This document shows, piece by piece, positions 11,171 through 22,420 of a stretch of DNA of 64,000 nt. How positions within the stretch are numbered: the first letter of the stretch is position 1; each line of letters begins with the position of its first letter. Location of the stretch: NCBI RefSeq assembly GCF_028372415.1, contig NC_092875.1, positions 229,499,136 through 229,563,135 of the forward strand, given 5' to 3'. The notes beneath the pieces were generated by a model. The model saw nothing but the letters and a program-made list of their open reading frames with translations, made no database searches and was not told the origin of the DNA. The position numbers were made by a program, and so were the translations under genes. Source of the stretch: Notamacropus eugenii. Its lineage: Eukaryota; Chordata; Mammalia; Diprotodontia; Macropodidae.

Positions 11171-12305
11171 AAATTTCTACTATTATTAATATTGTTGAGA
11201 GGTTTTCAAATGGTAAAAAATAATTTTTATTTAGGTTACAACTTATAGGCAAAGGAAATCTTTGTGAATAAGAACTGTGTTGAAGATGAACTGTTACTGC
11301 CCCTCCCCCCCATAGTGCCAATCTTTTGAGATTACTGTCTAAGTACAGTTTAGTCATATCAGCAGAACTGAATAAGAAAATCAGGAATATACGGTGATGA
11401 GAATCCCAGTCTGGTTCTATAGAGAACAATAAGTGATGAGTAGTTGTTTAGTAATGACAGCTAATTCTTTCTTTTGCCAGTTCATAACTTCTCTCCTTAT
11501 TAAGTTTCACTTTACCACATTTTAAAGGATGTAGAAATGAAAATAGAAATGGATTGTATGGGTCAAAGTTGTCATAAACACAAAAAAATTCCTGTGCTGT
11601 GGAACCTGATGTCCCTGCTATTACACAGTTCCTGTAAAACAAGATAATTAGGCTTAAAGATGCATCCATAGATGACTATTTCAGTTATGTTCAAAACTCT
11701 GCAAGTTGAACAAAAGAAGTATAGCTAGTCATACACTTAAAAACAAATGTAAGGTTTTTATAGAATAGCCTATTTATTGTAAAACCACTCAGAGAGGATA
11801 TCATCATAGCTCCTTATAATATGTAAAAGTCCTCATTGCCACCACAAATAACTGTTTTCTCTTAGTATCAAAATGTTTCCCTATAAAACATGTAAATATC
11901 CCCACTAAGTAACACATTTAAGGATGATTGGGTCATGCTTTTAGGAGTCCCTATGGATAGGGAAGTTTATCAGAGGGATGGGTGGATTGCCTTCTGTTGA
12001 ATTTGTGAGTTTTCTTCTTGGGGGGTTGGGGTGGGTCAGGTGGGGCCAACCATTGTACAGTGTTATAGAGGCTGGGGAGGCTTACCAGAAAGGAAAGGAG
12101 AGTTTTGATTGTATATGGCCTCATGTGAAGGTTCTTTATATTTTGCATCATCTGAATTTTCTCTTTTGTTTGATGTGTAGTTAGCTTGAGGGCCATTTTA
12201 CCTCTTTTTCAGATTTTTAAACACAAGTTATGTATTGTTATTACAAGGGAGAACTCATACAGAAAAAAAATGAGGTATATTTTTCTGTAGAGAACAGACC
12301 TCTGG
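11171..12305. other. Unassigned intergenic stretch
   Basis: No supported features. Frames at 11163-11429, 11448-11669 and 11951-12196 show no recognisable protein. Confidence 0.4.
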
Positions 12306-12309
12306 ATAC

Positions 12310-12525
12310 AGAGTTAAAAAAGAACCTCATGTTTCAATGTTACCTTACACACTAGCTCTGTGATCTTAGGCAAATCACTTAACCATTGACTGCTTCAGTT
12401 TCCTCTTCTGTATAATGGAGATTATCACAATTACTCACAGAATTGTTGTGAAGATCAAATGAGATAATATTTGTAAAGCACTTAGCACTGTGCCTGGTAT
12501 AGAGTACGTGCTCATTAAAAAAAAA
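12310..12525 (+). repeat. MIR SINE, plus strand
   Basis: Has 'ctgtgatcttaggcaaatca', 'cagtttcctcttctgtataa', 'gaagatcaaatgagataata' and 'taaagcacttagcactgtgc' in canonical MIR order. Confidence 0.85.
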
Positions 12526-12639
12526 TTTTTAATGCTCTCAGAGGAAACTCTAGGTAGGACCATGAGTTAAAGAGAGTGTTTTACTAGAAGTTCTTAAGAA
12601 TGAATCCAGTCTATATAAAACCAAGGCATCAATTCTAGG

Positions 12640-12850
12640 CCATGGGTTATATAACAATAGCGCAGGGCTTGATTTGTGTCAAAGCTTTTAAATGCAACAG
12701 ATTTTCAGCAGTTCTTTTGGGAGCCAGGCTGTTGACGTCACAGCAGTGTTTAACTGAGGGATTAAATAGCTTAGCAGTGCGGGAATTACTCCTGTGATAT
12801 CATCTGTGTTCTATTGCCAGTAAATGTGCTGAAAATACCCTGCTCCGGAA
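12640..12850. promoter_or_regulatory. Candidate cis-regulatory element with full CRE
   Basis: Apparently non-repetitive sequence with a perfect TGACGTCA palindrome at 12733-12740, the cAMP-response element bound by CREB/ATF proteins. SOX-like (AACAATAG) and TCF-like (TCAAAG) words lie upstream and a GGGATTA word downstream. Base composition is more balanced than the AT-rich flanks. Function is inferred from motifs only. Confidence 0.25.
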
Positions 12851-13285
12851 AAGCTATGTCTGTAAGAGACAGATCAGTTTTCCAAAAGAAAAACTCCAAC
12901 TACCCCAAAAGAACCACAACAAAATATACCCACATCCAATCCACGTGAGCCAAAGATCAATACACAAAGGTTATGTTCATGTATACAAAAATCCAGATAC
13001 AAGTGCTATTTCATGCATAATGCTACATTATATCAAAACGGATCTGATCCAATACATTAATGGAAATGAATCTGATTAGATATGACATTCAGTATCATTC
13101 TCAATTCAGAAGAATTCATTTCTGGTATATTAGGAATACAGTTTTAAATTAAAAGAAAGGACTTGGAAACATGAGATTTATTTTTTTAAAAAACACTGCT
13201 TCTTTGGACTTAAAGTACACAAGAAAGTGTAAAATTTAAAATTTTGTCAAGTTTAAAATTGTGTACTAAAAAACCATTTACTACT
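12851..13285. other. Unassigned intergenic stretch
   Basis: Nothing recognised; A/T-rich. Confidence 0.35.
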
Positions 13286-13289
13286 TTAA

Positions 13290-13560
13290 AAGGCAGAGGT
13301 AGCATAGTGTAGTAGAAAGTGTGCCAAACCCATAGTTAGGAGCCTGGGTTCAGGTTCCCATTTTGACACAAAAACCAGGCCTGTTACTTACTAGTTGTAT
13401 GACCAGGAGGAGGACCTTGAGTTCTCAGAGCTGCCATGACTTCATTTGTTAGATGGTGATAATCATGCCTGCACTACGCACCTTAAAGGGTGTTGTGAAG
13501 AAAGCTCCCTACAAAACCTTAAAAGGCTGTTAAGTGAGTTATTGTTATTATAAATATTTT
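13290..13560 (+). repeat. MIR SINE, plus strand
   Basis: Begins 'aggcagaggtagcatagtgt' (head), passes 'gagcctgggttcaggttccc' (B-box region) and ends in MIR core and tail with 'gttgtgaagaaagctcccta'. Confidence 0.75.
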
Positions 13561-14580
13561 CTTAACAAATTTCTTTTTAATCTCTGTGAGATATCTAAAC
13601 CAATTTTCTAAAAATCCTAACCACCCTCTAAAAACTATAATCCCCATTTTTGGTGATAGAGCTATTTGATTTTGTTTTTTAAAGCATTCCAAACAATATT
13701 AAAGGGAACACTATGAAACTTTTTTTTTTTTTTTTACGAATTCTAATTCTGACTATTTTGGTTAAGAAGATCATTGCACATTTCCTGGAACCCTTGCTTA
13801 TTGCTGTATTGTTGTGATCAGAATTACAAAAGCATAATTCCTTTTGCATGTGCAGTTTCACAGAAGTTAGTCCTAATTTGACTTAAGTGAAGGAACTAAC
13901 AGCACAGGGAACAAATTTGAATAAGAAATTATATGACTAACAAAAACATATATTATAATGTATTTTTTGTTATTGAGATGTAACTATTTAATCTGATCAG
14001 TCATTATCGGGGCAGGCAAGGAAAGACACTTAAGAAGGGATGTAACAAAAAATACTTTAAAAAGATTACTTTTTCTAACTGCACAGATGGTTAGTGCCGG
14101 AAAATTCCACTCTGTAAATCACATGTATTTATTTTGGGATATCAATTTGCATGTGTTAAGTGACAGCTCAAAGTCTTTGACAGACAGAAATACACAGGGT
14201 GTCCAGTTTCCAAATCTTACTGAGGGAAGTCACTCAAAAATGCCTCATTTGTCCCAGCTCTGGTTCTCTGATCCCCTTCTTTTTTTCTGTAATCTATTAT
14301 TCAAAACTTGCCAACATTTTTTTAACTAAGCACAGCCTTGGGGTACCCAGTGAATATGTGTAAATATGCCATTAGTTATTCCTGATGACTTTGTAGAATC
14401 TCTGTTGGCATTTTGTTCACAACAAAGCGCATCATCTTGAACAATGAAAGGAAAGCTTTTACTCTAGGAGATGATATTGCAATAGCCATCTCTTACTTAT
14501 TTGTGAGTGGGTGGCACATACAATGGCAAAGTTTTAATCCAAGCTGCTTTCTCCCTGCAACCCAAAACACAGCTGAGTCA
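13561..14580. other. Unassigned intergenic stretch
   Basis: No gene. A 16-T run lies near 13720. The 'cacagggtgtccagtttcca' word near 14193 could be a mariner end but has no visible partner. Confidence 0.35.
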
Positions 14581-14584
14581 TTTT

Positions 14585-14775
14585 ATAACAGTTCACATTT
14601 ATGTAGCACTTTACAGTTTACAAATTGCTTTCCTCACATCAATCCTGTGAGGTAAGTAGTGCATCATTATTGCCTTCATTTTATAGAATTAAGGCTGAGA
14701 GATTACTAAGGCTCTGAGAATTTAAGTAATGGCCAGTAAGTGTCAGAGCCTAGACTAATACGCATGCCTTCTACA
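14585..14775 (-). repeat. MIR SINE, minus strand
   Basis: 'tatgtagcactttacagttt', 'caatcctgtgaggtaagtag' and 'taatggccagtaagtgtcag' follow reverse MIR order. Confidence 0.75.
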
Positions 14776-14989
14776 AAGCTAGCAATTTTCCTACCATATA
14801 TTTCCTTTCCCTCCAATCATCAATGAATATGAATTTAGGAAATACAATTTAATTGAAATTACAAATTGAAAAATATTAATTGAGATATTAGCGAGATTCA
14901 AATATGAAAGTAACTCTGTTGCTTGATAAGAAGTAAATCACATACATAATTTACAAATGGGAGAAATGTTGTGGCCCCTTTCCACCAAG

Positions 14990-15165
14990 TATTATATACA
15001 TGTATACTTATATATTTATATATAATATCCCTCCCCAATAAAATATAAGGTCTTTGAGAGCAGGGACTGTTTTTTTTTTTTAATTTTATCTTTGTATCCC
15101 CTAGGCTTAGTATAATGCCTTGCACATAATAGGTGCTTAATAATTGCTCCTTGGTTTGAATTGGA
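14990..15165 (+). repeat. L2-like LINE 3' terminus, plus strand
   Basis: 'aaggtctttgagagcaggga', a T-run, 'atctttgtatcccctaggct' and 'ataataggtgcttaataatt' form the L2 3' end. The 14780-14985 interval before it is unassigned. Confidence 0.75.
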
Positions 15166-15214
15166 TTGGATTGTGTGGCTCATTGAGGTAGGTTTAATAT
15201 GATCATTTGTCTAT

Positions 15215-15465
15215 ACCAGAGCAACATAATTTGGTAGAGAGAGAACTGGACCTGGAGTTAGGAAGACCTGAGTTCAAAAATGGCCTCAGCCTTTTCCTGG
15301 TTATATGATACTAGGTAAGTCATTTAACTTTTATAGCCCTCAGTTTCCCTATCTGTAAAATGGGAATAATGTTAGCACCTAGGTTTTGGGATAAAATGAG
15401 ATATGTGTGAAGTGTTTGGCAAACCTTAAAGCACTGTACAAATTCAAGCTAATATTTCACTGAAT
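15215..15465 (+). repeat. MIR-type SINE, plus strand
   Basis: Nearly full length: 'ctggacctggagttaggaag' head, 'aggtaagtcatttaactttt' core, 'cagtttccctatctgtaaaa', and a 'ggcaaaccttaaagcactgt' tail. Confidence 0.85.
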
Positions 15466-15469
15466 ACTA

Positions 15470-15980
15470 AATAATCTAGGGTCTTTTGATATTAACTATG
15501 ATTTTGCACTGTACAGAGTTAGAAAACAGCCTCAAGATCTAAAGGTAGGCTCTATGGATATGAAACATTGCATATAATATCATATTTTTTCTATGTATTG
15601 GTTATTTTTTCTGAATCTTCTATTCTTTCTCTTTCTTGTTTTAGAAAATTCTTTGTCTTAAAAAATGGTTCTCTGGAGAGGGAGGGGTAATTAAAGGGGG
15701 GAAATGTAGGTGACGGAAAAACAATCAATAAAAAATCTATTTTTCAAAAGAAAAATCCTCAAGGATGCCTCTGGATTATAAATACAACTTTTAAATCAAT
15801 CTATCTCTGTCATTTCTCTCTCCATCTTCAACTTCTCTCCTGAGATCCAAACCCACATCTTAAATAAAACAATGTAGTTAAAGTGATTTGTAAGGTTATA
15901 TTATTACTTGTCAGATTTTGGTTTGCTTATTATTGGACATATGTAGGGAACTCCCAAAGAGAAAACTCCCACTATAAATA
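15470..15980. other. Unassigned intergenic stretch
   Basis: No supported feature; A/T-rich. Confidence 0.35.
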
Positions 15981-15984
15981 TAAG

Positions 15985-16140
15985 TCAGCAATCGTTAAGC
16001 AATTTAGAGTTTGAGACTCTATAGAGTTATCAGTCAAGTGACTTGCCTAGAGTCTCACTACCAGAATTAGCCAGAGACAGCTTGAACCCAGGTTTTCCTG
16101 ACTGAGAATATCTCATTGTCTACTACATTAGGCTGCCTCT
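15985..16140 (-). repeat. MIR-type SINE, minus strand
   Basis: 'caagtgacttgcctagagtc', 'gcttgaacccaggttttcct' and 'tacattaggctgcct' match the reverse complement of the SINE head and core. Confidence 0.7.
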
Positions 16141-16174
16141 CATGTCAGTTGTTGCCAGTGTTATTTCTGTCATT

Positions 16175-16205
16175 GTCATCATCATCATCATCATCATCAT
16201 TATTC
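16175..16205 (+). repeat. (ATC)n microsatellite
   Basis: About nine uninterrupted cat/atc units. Confidence 0.9.
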
Positions 16206-16219
16206 CCATGATGTCCATT

Positions 16220-16640
16220 CACAGGGTATTTTGTCCTAGATGTCTGACTGTCACTTTAAACTCAAAATGTCCACAACCAAGTTCATTGCCTTTCCTTCAA
16301 AACCTGCTCCTTTTTTTGACTTCACCACTGTCAGTGATACTACCTTTTGGCCTGTATTCAAGATGTTGGCAAGATCTTTGATTCTATCCTCTCTTACCTT
16401 TTATATTCAATCAATTATCAAATCCAGTTGATTCTAACTTCATAATATCTTTCACATCAGTTTTCCTCTATTGTTATTGCTGCAACACTAACATAGGACT
16501 TCGCTGCCATCTACCTGGACCATCAACCGTCCTCCTAATAGGTTTCCCTACTGTTTCTCTATTCTCCCATCATTTTTTTTATATCATTGGCAGACTAACC
16601 TCAGGCAACTTAAAGCCTAGGAGGTTTGCTGCTGATTTCA
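16220..16640 (+). mobile_element. L2-like LINE ORF2 C-terminal fragment
   Basis: 'ctttaaactcaaaatgtcca' corresponds to the L2 block 'cttaaactcaacatgtccaaaac' just after the RT core. Downstream 'tcctcctaataggtttccct' also fits L2 order. Protein frames are broken. Confidence 0.6.
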
Positions 16641-18680
16641 TATCCATAATAAAAGTTGGAGTATGAGCCAGATGCTTTTTAAGCTTACCTTTATACTTCC
16701 ACAGATGCATTTGCATGGCAAGACCTACATTACATAAAGTTATGCTGTCTCATATCCACGTAGTCCTTTGTTTTTGCTGGAAATAGTCTGAAGGGGATGT
16801 ATGTTAACAATCTGAAATAAATAAAATTATGAGAATTTTCTAATCTTATGTCAGATAGAGGCTTGGGACAGAGATGTCTACCTTCTACTTGTAGAAAGAG
16901 GTTGAATGAACAGATAATAGTTAAGAAAAATGTCCATCTACTGCTCTGGACCTTTACTGAAGTATGATGTCTCTGTTGTGACTACAGAACCATGAGCCAA
17001 CTTTTATCAAGGGAAAGTTTTCTAGTTATTGTAGCCTAGCAGATGTAAACAGAGATGATCAGCTGATTGCCTAAGATGAAATTAAAAAGTTAGGAGTCGA
17101 AAAGTTCATCAACATTGAGAATAGTGAATACATGCAATGGATGAGCATCAGGGAGGCCTCATCCAGTGGAAAGCAGCAGTGATACAGCGATATATCCAGG
17201 GGAAGCAGCCTTAGTAGAGGGCATCATCAGAAGGCATTGAGGGCATTATCTCTCCTGGAATGTTCCCCAGACATATACGTGTTTAATGTGTTCCCTTCCA
17301 AGTGGGTATCCTTTTATGTGTGTGCTCCTCCATCTTGTGTGTTTTGTAGATAAGTCCACTCTTGTCAATGAGGTATGCGTATCTGTGGAAAATGGTGCCC
17401 TAAGGTTATGGAAGGAAAGAATGTTGAGGTGGGAGCCAACTACTATTATTTTTAATATGTTCTTTTAGTAAATACCTTTGCTTTGTTCTTTTAATGATAA
17501 GTGAAATACAATGTTGGAGGCTCTTAAGCTATGGTTTTGAGTGGATATGGATACACCAAGTATTCTTAGGTAGTACCCTTTGCTCTTTGAGGTACCCCAC
17601 AAGAGAGAAGAATATGTCCCAAGTGCAATATTTCTTTATAAAATCATCTTTCTTCTTATTATTACAATGTTTTTCTGAGAATTAATCTTAGTATCCTAAA
17701 ATAATATATCCATTAAGGCTATGAATTCTCAAACAGGACTGAGACTGACTGGTATTAAGAAATATGTTAACCATTCACTAACCAACTTTTGTTATATTTC
17801 TTTGAAGGTCCATTGCTTCGGATAAATGACACTTGATAAACTCCTAAATGTTGTGTTATAGTTTTATTGTCTACATTACCATTATTCATGATCAACAATT
17901 TCTCTATTATGACATATATCTCACTATTTAAATGCTAAACCTGAAAGCTGAAAATACATGAAGGAGGGAAGTTGGTTGCTGGAGCATAGTCCTAAAGGAT
18001 GCTGAAGGGGAAGGGATAAAGAGCAAAATTAGAACAATTAGCCTTAGCAAGGGATAGGTAGGGCATTTACTCTAAGCCAAGAAAGAAGAAAAAATGAATA
18101 GTGCTATTTCTGAAGAGTGGAAGAAAATTATTGATGGCATTCCTGTTGGAAGGTCTCAGTCTCACCAAAGTAGGTTGTCATTTGCTGAATGTACAGGGAA
18201 TGAGGGTGCTACCCAGGACTTGAGAAGACAGAGCAATTTAGAGAAGGAATCAGTACAAGTATTGCAAAGATTTGATAAGCAGTAGTGAGAGACCTGCTAG
18301 CCCATTCAGCATTAAGTTAATGTGGGTGAAATCAAGTTGATTTTGTGACTTCCTCAAGCAATTCTCAGAAAGCTGGGATTAGGAGCAAGACAGGGGGAAT
18401 TAGATGATGGTAGTTATTCTGGACTGAGGACAAGACAAGGGGCAAAAGCTAGCAAATCTTTAAAATGACATGGAGTCAAGTCTTTGTATGAAGGCAAAGT
18501 AAAGCAAGAGTGAACTAGGAGAACGAGGTGGTGTCAGAGCATCCCAGAAAAGATCATAGATTCTGAGGTAAAGGTCAGTTTGAGGATGAAGGAGGACAGG
18601 TTTATTAGCACAAATGGGAATTGTAACCCTTGCTTTTAGGCTAGCATACTCCAAGCACTGTCATAGAGAGACGTCAAGTC
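16641..18680. other. Unassigned intergenic stretch, about 2 kb
   Basis: I recognise no gene or repeat. Frames at 17286-17468, 17494-17685 and 18094-18285 are short and domainless. Confidence 0.4.
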
Positions 18681-18684
18681 AAGA

Positions 18685-18960
18685 TGCATTATTAAGTGAT
18701 TACTATTTTGCCAGGCACTGTGCTAAGCACTAGGAACACAAATGCAACAGAAAGAGACAATCTCTGCCATTGAGGAGCATCATAGATAAAGTCTTGTGGA
18801 GAAATGTCAACAGTGTGACTTGGTGGAGAATGAAGACATGGTTAATGTGAGCCTCCTCCTTAAAATGGAGGTTGTAGGAGGAACCAACCAATCAGAGAGA
18901 GAAGCTGAATGGTGTAGGAGGGTACTTTCAATGAGAGAGGTAATCCTGGGATGGAGTGAG
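18685..18960 (-). repeat. L2-like LINE 3' end, minus strand
   Basis: 'gccaggcactgtgctaagca' with 'taagtgattactatt' before it and 'tctctgccattgaggagcat' after it is the reverse complement of the L2 3' UTR. Confidence 0.75.
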
Positions 18961-19015
18961 TTTCAAAGGTGAAGAGATTTCTATGGCATGGTAGAGATGA
19001 CCCAGAAAAGGAAAT

Positions 19016-19613
19016 GGTTAGAAACACGCTTTACACTAATAAGGCATCAAGGAAAATTTATTGCAGCAGAGTTCAGAGGAATGGAATGCCTTGGCCAAAG
19101 TGGGCTCAACCCCTGCCCCCCTTTTAGGAAGGAAGAGCCCTGAATACTGAAGCAAGATGAACTACATACCATTAGTTCAAGACAGATCTTCCCACCAGGA
19201 GATGGATTGGTCCATTCTCCATTAGGTCACCATCTTCTCTACATGCCCATTACATAACCACCTTTAGTGTGATCCCCCTTCCCAAACATGCTTTAACATA
19301 GGACCTATGATCAGAAAATGGAAGGATAATTTTATGTGGGGTTTGTCTGCTTATACACATGAGATTCATTAAGCAAGCACAGTGAAGAAAAGCTTTCTCT
19401 AGGTTATTCTAGGTCATTTTCCCTGACTAGTTTAAGCTAGTTTTAGATTTTGTCCCTTTATCAAGAACTTTGTAATTTTCTGAAAGCTACTCTCTGTCTC
19501 CTGATTGGTTGAGCCCACCTGCAGTCTGCTGACTTTCTTATTATCTGACTTATTCCCAATGACTTCATCAACTAATAACTGCTGTGGAAACTTAACTTTT
19601 TCCTGTCTCTCAT
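19016..19613 (-). mobile_element. Probable solo LTR, minus strand
   Basis: On the minus strand an AATAAA lies at about 19055-19060, roughly 40 bp before a possible CA terminus at 19016, as in an R-U5 region. The other terminus could be TGAGAGACAGG at 19613. The flanks aggaaa (left) and tggaaa (right) agree at five of six bases. No coding remnants are seen. Boundaries and family are tentative. Confidence 0.4.
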
Positions 19614-19859
19614 GGAAATGAACAGATTTTGAGCCAGAACTGAGAAAGAATCAGTTGCGTGGTTTACCAACCAACAACGTCAGATAGGATCTTTAAGTAC
19701 ATTCTTCCCTAAACTCTGGGACCCCATGCATTTTTGTTGTAGAGGATGATTGTTGGGAGCTAAGGAGTAAATAATTCTGAGAAATGTCTTTCTATATGAC
19801 ATGACATGCCTGAGGAGTCTTCTGAATCTTCAACGGAGAACTTCTACTTCCAGCAACAC

Positions 19860-20000
19860 CCTCACCTTTTGAGCTAGCTAAGAGGAGAGACAGTCAGAGG
19901 CACAGAGAAAGGCAAAGAGGCAGAGACACAGAGATAAAAACAGAGAGACAGAGATGGAGAGAAACAAAAAGACAGAGAAAGATAGAGATAGAGAAAGAAG
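19860..20000 (+). repeat. Purine-rich (CAGAGA)n tract
   Basis: Imperfect agagac/agagag repeats on one strand, resembling the tract at 1915-2025. Confidence 0.8.
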
Positions 20001-21220
20001 AGCTAAAGAGAAGACTTTCCTTCTCTTTCCTTCCAAGGCTTAATCAAAAGGGAATGATACTCAAACTCACTACCTTGTCTAAAATCCTTTTCAATTTTTA
20101 TGCTGTCATTTATTCTAAATTTTTAAAAAGCAGAAGTTCATCAAAAAAAGAAAGCCAAGTTTGTGTGATTAACGATGGAAAACAAATAGAGATTTGGGAG
20201 AGGAAAGAAAGCACTTTTTTTCTTCTTCTTTCCCTGTCTCCCCACAAAAGGAAAAGGAGACAATGTATAAATCCAAATATAGCAAGTATGCTTTGGTCCA
20301 TTATCCCAGAGTCAGGATGTTACATCTCCCTCTAGGGGGAATAATTGAAGGGTTTGAAATATTTCTTTTATGATGTTATCAGCCCAAGCCCTATCAGGAG
20401 AATCACAAAAAATCTGTAACTAAAATTTTGCTCAAATCTATCTCCAAAACTCAAGAGAGAGAGAGATAGTTTGTGTATAAAATACCACCTGTTACTACCA
20501 GGAATTATGGAATTTTGGAAGGGAAACTTGATAATCATGTATGAAGAAACATTAAGGATATTATTTTTCACCTGTGTGTATTGAGATAATCTATATTTTG
20601 TGGCATTTCATACAACTATAAAATATCATAATGTAGAGACTGTCAGTGCTAATTCTGTACAAGTATTTAAGAAATATTTATCAAGTTGAATTTAATTTTC
20701 ACTTGCAAAGTCTTAATAGCCTTTTCTCTGTTAATAAATTTCTGATGAGGTGTTACAGTGGTTGCACACTGATGACACATGTTTAATACTGCTTTTAAAA
20801 TTCATAGCCAAAGGACAGAGTATTATTTGTATCTGAGTAACTGCCTACCCTTCTACCAGGTGGCCTACTTTAACAAACAGGCAGTATGCCACTTAGACAA
20901 TATTCTGGTGTGATGGGACCAGTGTTTTCCTCCCACTTACAACATGGAGACGTTTCACCTAAAAGAAGGCGAAGCTATTCCAGGACCTGATTGATCTCAG
21001 CTTCCTTTTCTCCACTTCTCTTCCAGATAATATGAGCTAGGCCCAGGACAAAACTGATTGTTTGCTTCCTGTCTATCTAAAGGCACAAAAAAATCCCAGC
21101 TTTGTGGAGTCAGACTTGGTGAATGCCTAATATCACAGAAGTAGCCCTGATCACTTGCTTAAAAGCATGATGTAGTGAGAGAGACCTATATCCTTGTTGC
21201 ATATCCTTGAAACAACTAAA
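20001..21220. other. Unassigned intergenic stretch
   Basis: No gene. The 93-codon frame at 20054-20335 shows no domain. About 20690-21010 is balanced, non-repetitive sequence that could be tested for conservation. Confidence 0.4.
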
Positions 21221-21223
21221 CCT

Positions 21224-21833
21224 TGCCAGGCCTAGAGGCCTGAGGGCTACCCGAGTCTTCCCTTACCTCTATCGGAGGTCTTCGGTTGGCCAAACTGGAT
21301 GCTCGTATGAGAGAAAGGACGTTCCAGAGTCGAACAAGGGTTGAGCTTTATTTCAGGGTCTAGTTACAAGTGCAGGGGGAATTCTTCCTTAGGAGGGAGC
21401 GAAGAATCTCCCAAGGAGGCAAAGATCTTACAATAAGAGATTGGAAGTAGAAGTATAAGCAGGGAGAGAGGGGGAGGGGAGAGAAGAGAGAGGAAAAGCG
21501 GAGCCTTGTGTCCTGTCCGCTCCGCGCCCCTCCGCCCAAGAGAACTTTCAGGCTTTCCTGATCCTACTTAAACCCTCCAGCAGCATAGTTTGCATCTGAA
21601 TACTGTGCTGTTAGATAACAATAGTGTGCCCAGATCCGGGACAATCTCGAGGGCGGGGAGAGCTCTCTCCCATCACATTTCTCACGGGAAGAGGCGGAAA
21701 TACACGAGATAGCTCGGTTCACCTCGATTCCCAGTCGTTTCCTGGGGGGTCTTGTGAGAACTCTAAGATTTAGAAGTTCCCACCTTTACCCGCCCGAGAC
21801 TGTCCACCTGGAATTGAGCTTCCATCCCCAACA
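21224..21833 (-). mobile_element. Solo LTR of an endogenous retrovirus (6-bp TSD)
   Basis: A 610-bp unit flanked by a perfect 6-bp duplication, aaacct at 21218-21223 and 21834-21839. On the minus strand it opens TGTTGGGG and closes TGGCA, the expected TG...CA ends. It carries an AATAAA signal (plus-strand ttt att near 21348) followed by a short U5. A purine-rich block (about 21450-21500) and a GC-rich block (about 21497-21540) lie in the middle. Several CpGs survive, suggesting a fairly recent insertion. A 6-bp duplication fits class II (betaretrovirus-like) elements. No internal viral genes adjoin it, so it is a solo LTR. Confidence 0.88.
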
Positions 21834-22089
21834 AAACCTCCTTTTTGTCAACAGTTCAATGACTTACACGTGCCTCATTTTGTCCCCTTAACTAAGAGAG
21901 TGCGACCATTAGACCCTTGACTCCGACATCTAAAAAACAGTAGAAGGAAGGAGAGGATTAGCAAATCTAGGGAGGCCCTTGTCTGCAAGTTGCTTCACCA
22001 ACTTCACTACCCAAGGCCACCTGTTGCAATTTTGATTGCTCTGATTCTTATTATTAGTTTATTATTATTAGTTTTTTCCTTATATCAAG

Positions 22090-22370
22090 TCTTATGGCTG
22101 CCTCATAGAATTCACTTCCTTTGAGACTCAGTTCAAATACTACCTTCCACCTAAAACCTTTCCTGATCTCCTGAATGGTTTTTCTTCCCTAACTTGAATT
22201 TAACTACAATGTTATTTGTTTAACTACTATGTATGTATCTGGTATTTCGGTTCTTTAGACTTACATTTACATGTTGTCTCCCATTCTGTTTTTTGTCGGT
22301 TGTATTTCCAGTATCTAGTGGTATGCGACCTTTAACAAGTACTTAACAAATTTGTATTAATTGATTCAGT
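22090..22370 (+). repeat. L2-like LINE 3' end, plus strand
   Basis: 'gagactcagttcaaatacta', 'taaaacctttcctgatctcc', 'tacatgttgtctcccattct' and 'caagtacttaacaaatttgt' follow the L2 3' UTR order. A MIR scrap follows at 22375-22420. Confidence 0.7.
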
Positions 22371-22420
22371 TTTTTTTGCCTCAGTTTAATTATCTGTAAA
22401 ATGAAATGGTTTCTAGATAG

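Noticed and set aside
16175..16205. CRISPR-like or coding repeat
   Set aside because: It is a simple ATC microsatellite; no spacer-repeat structure occurs anywhere in the window.
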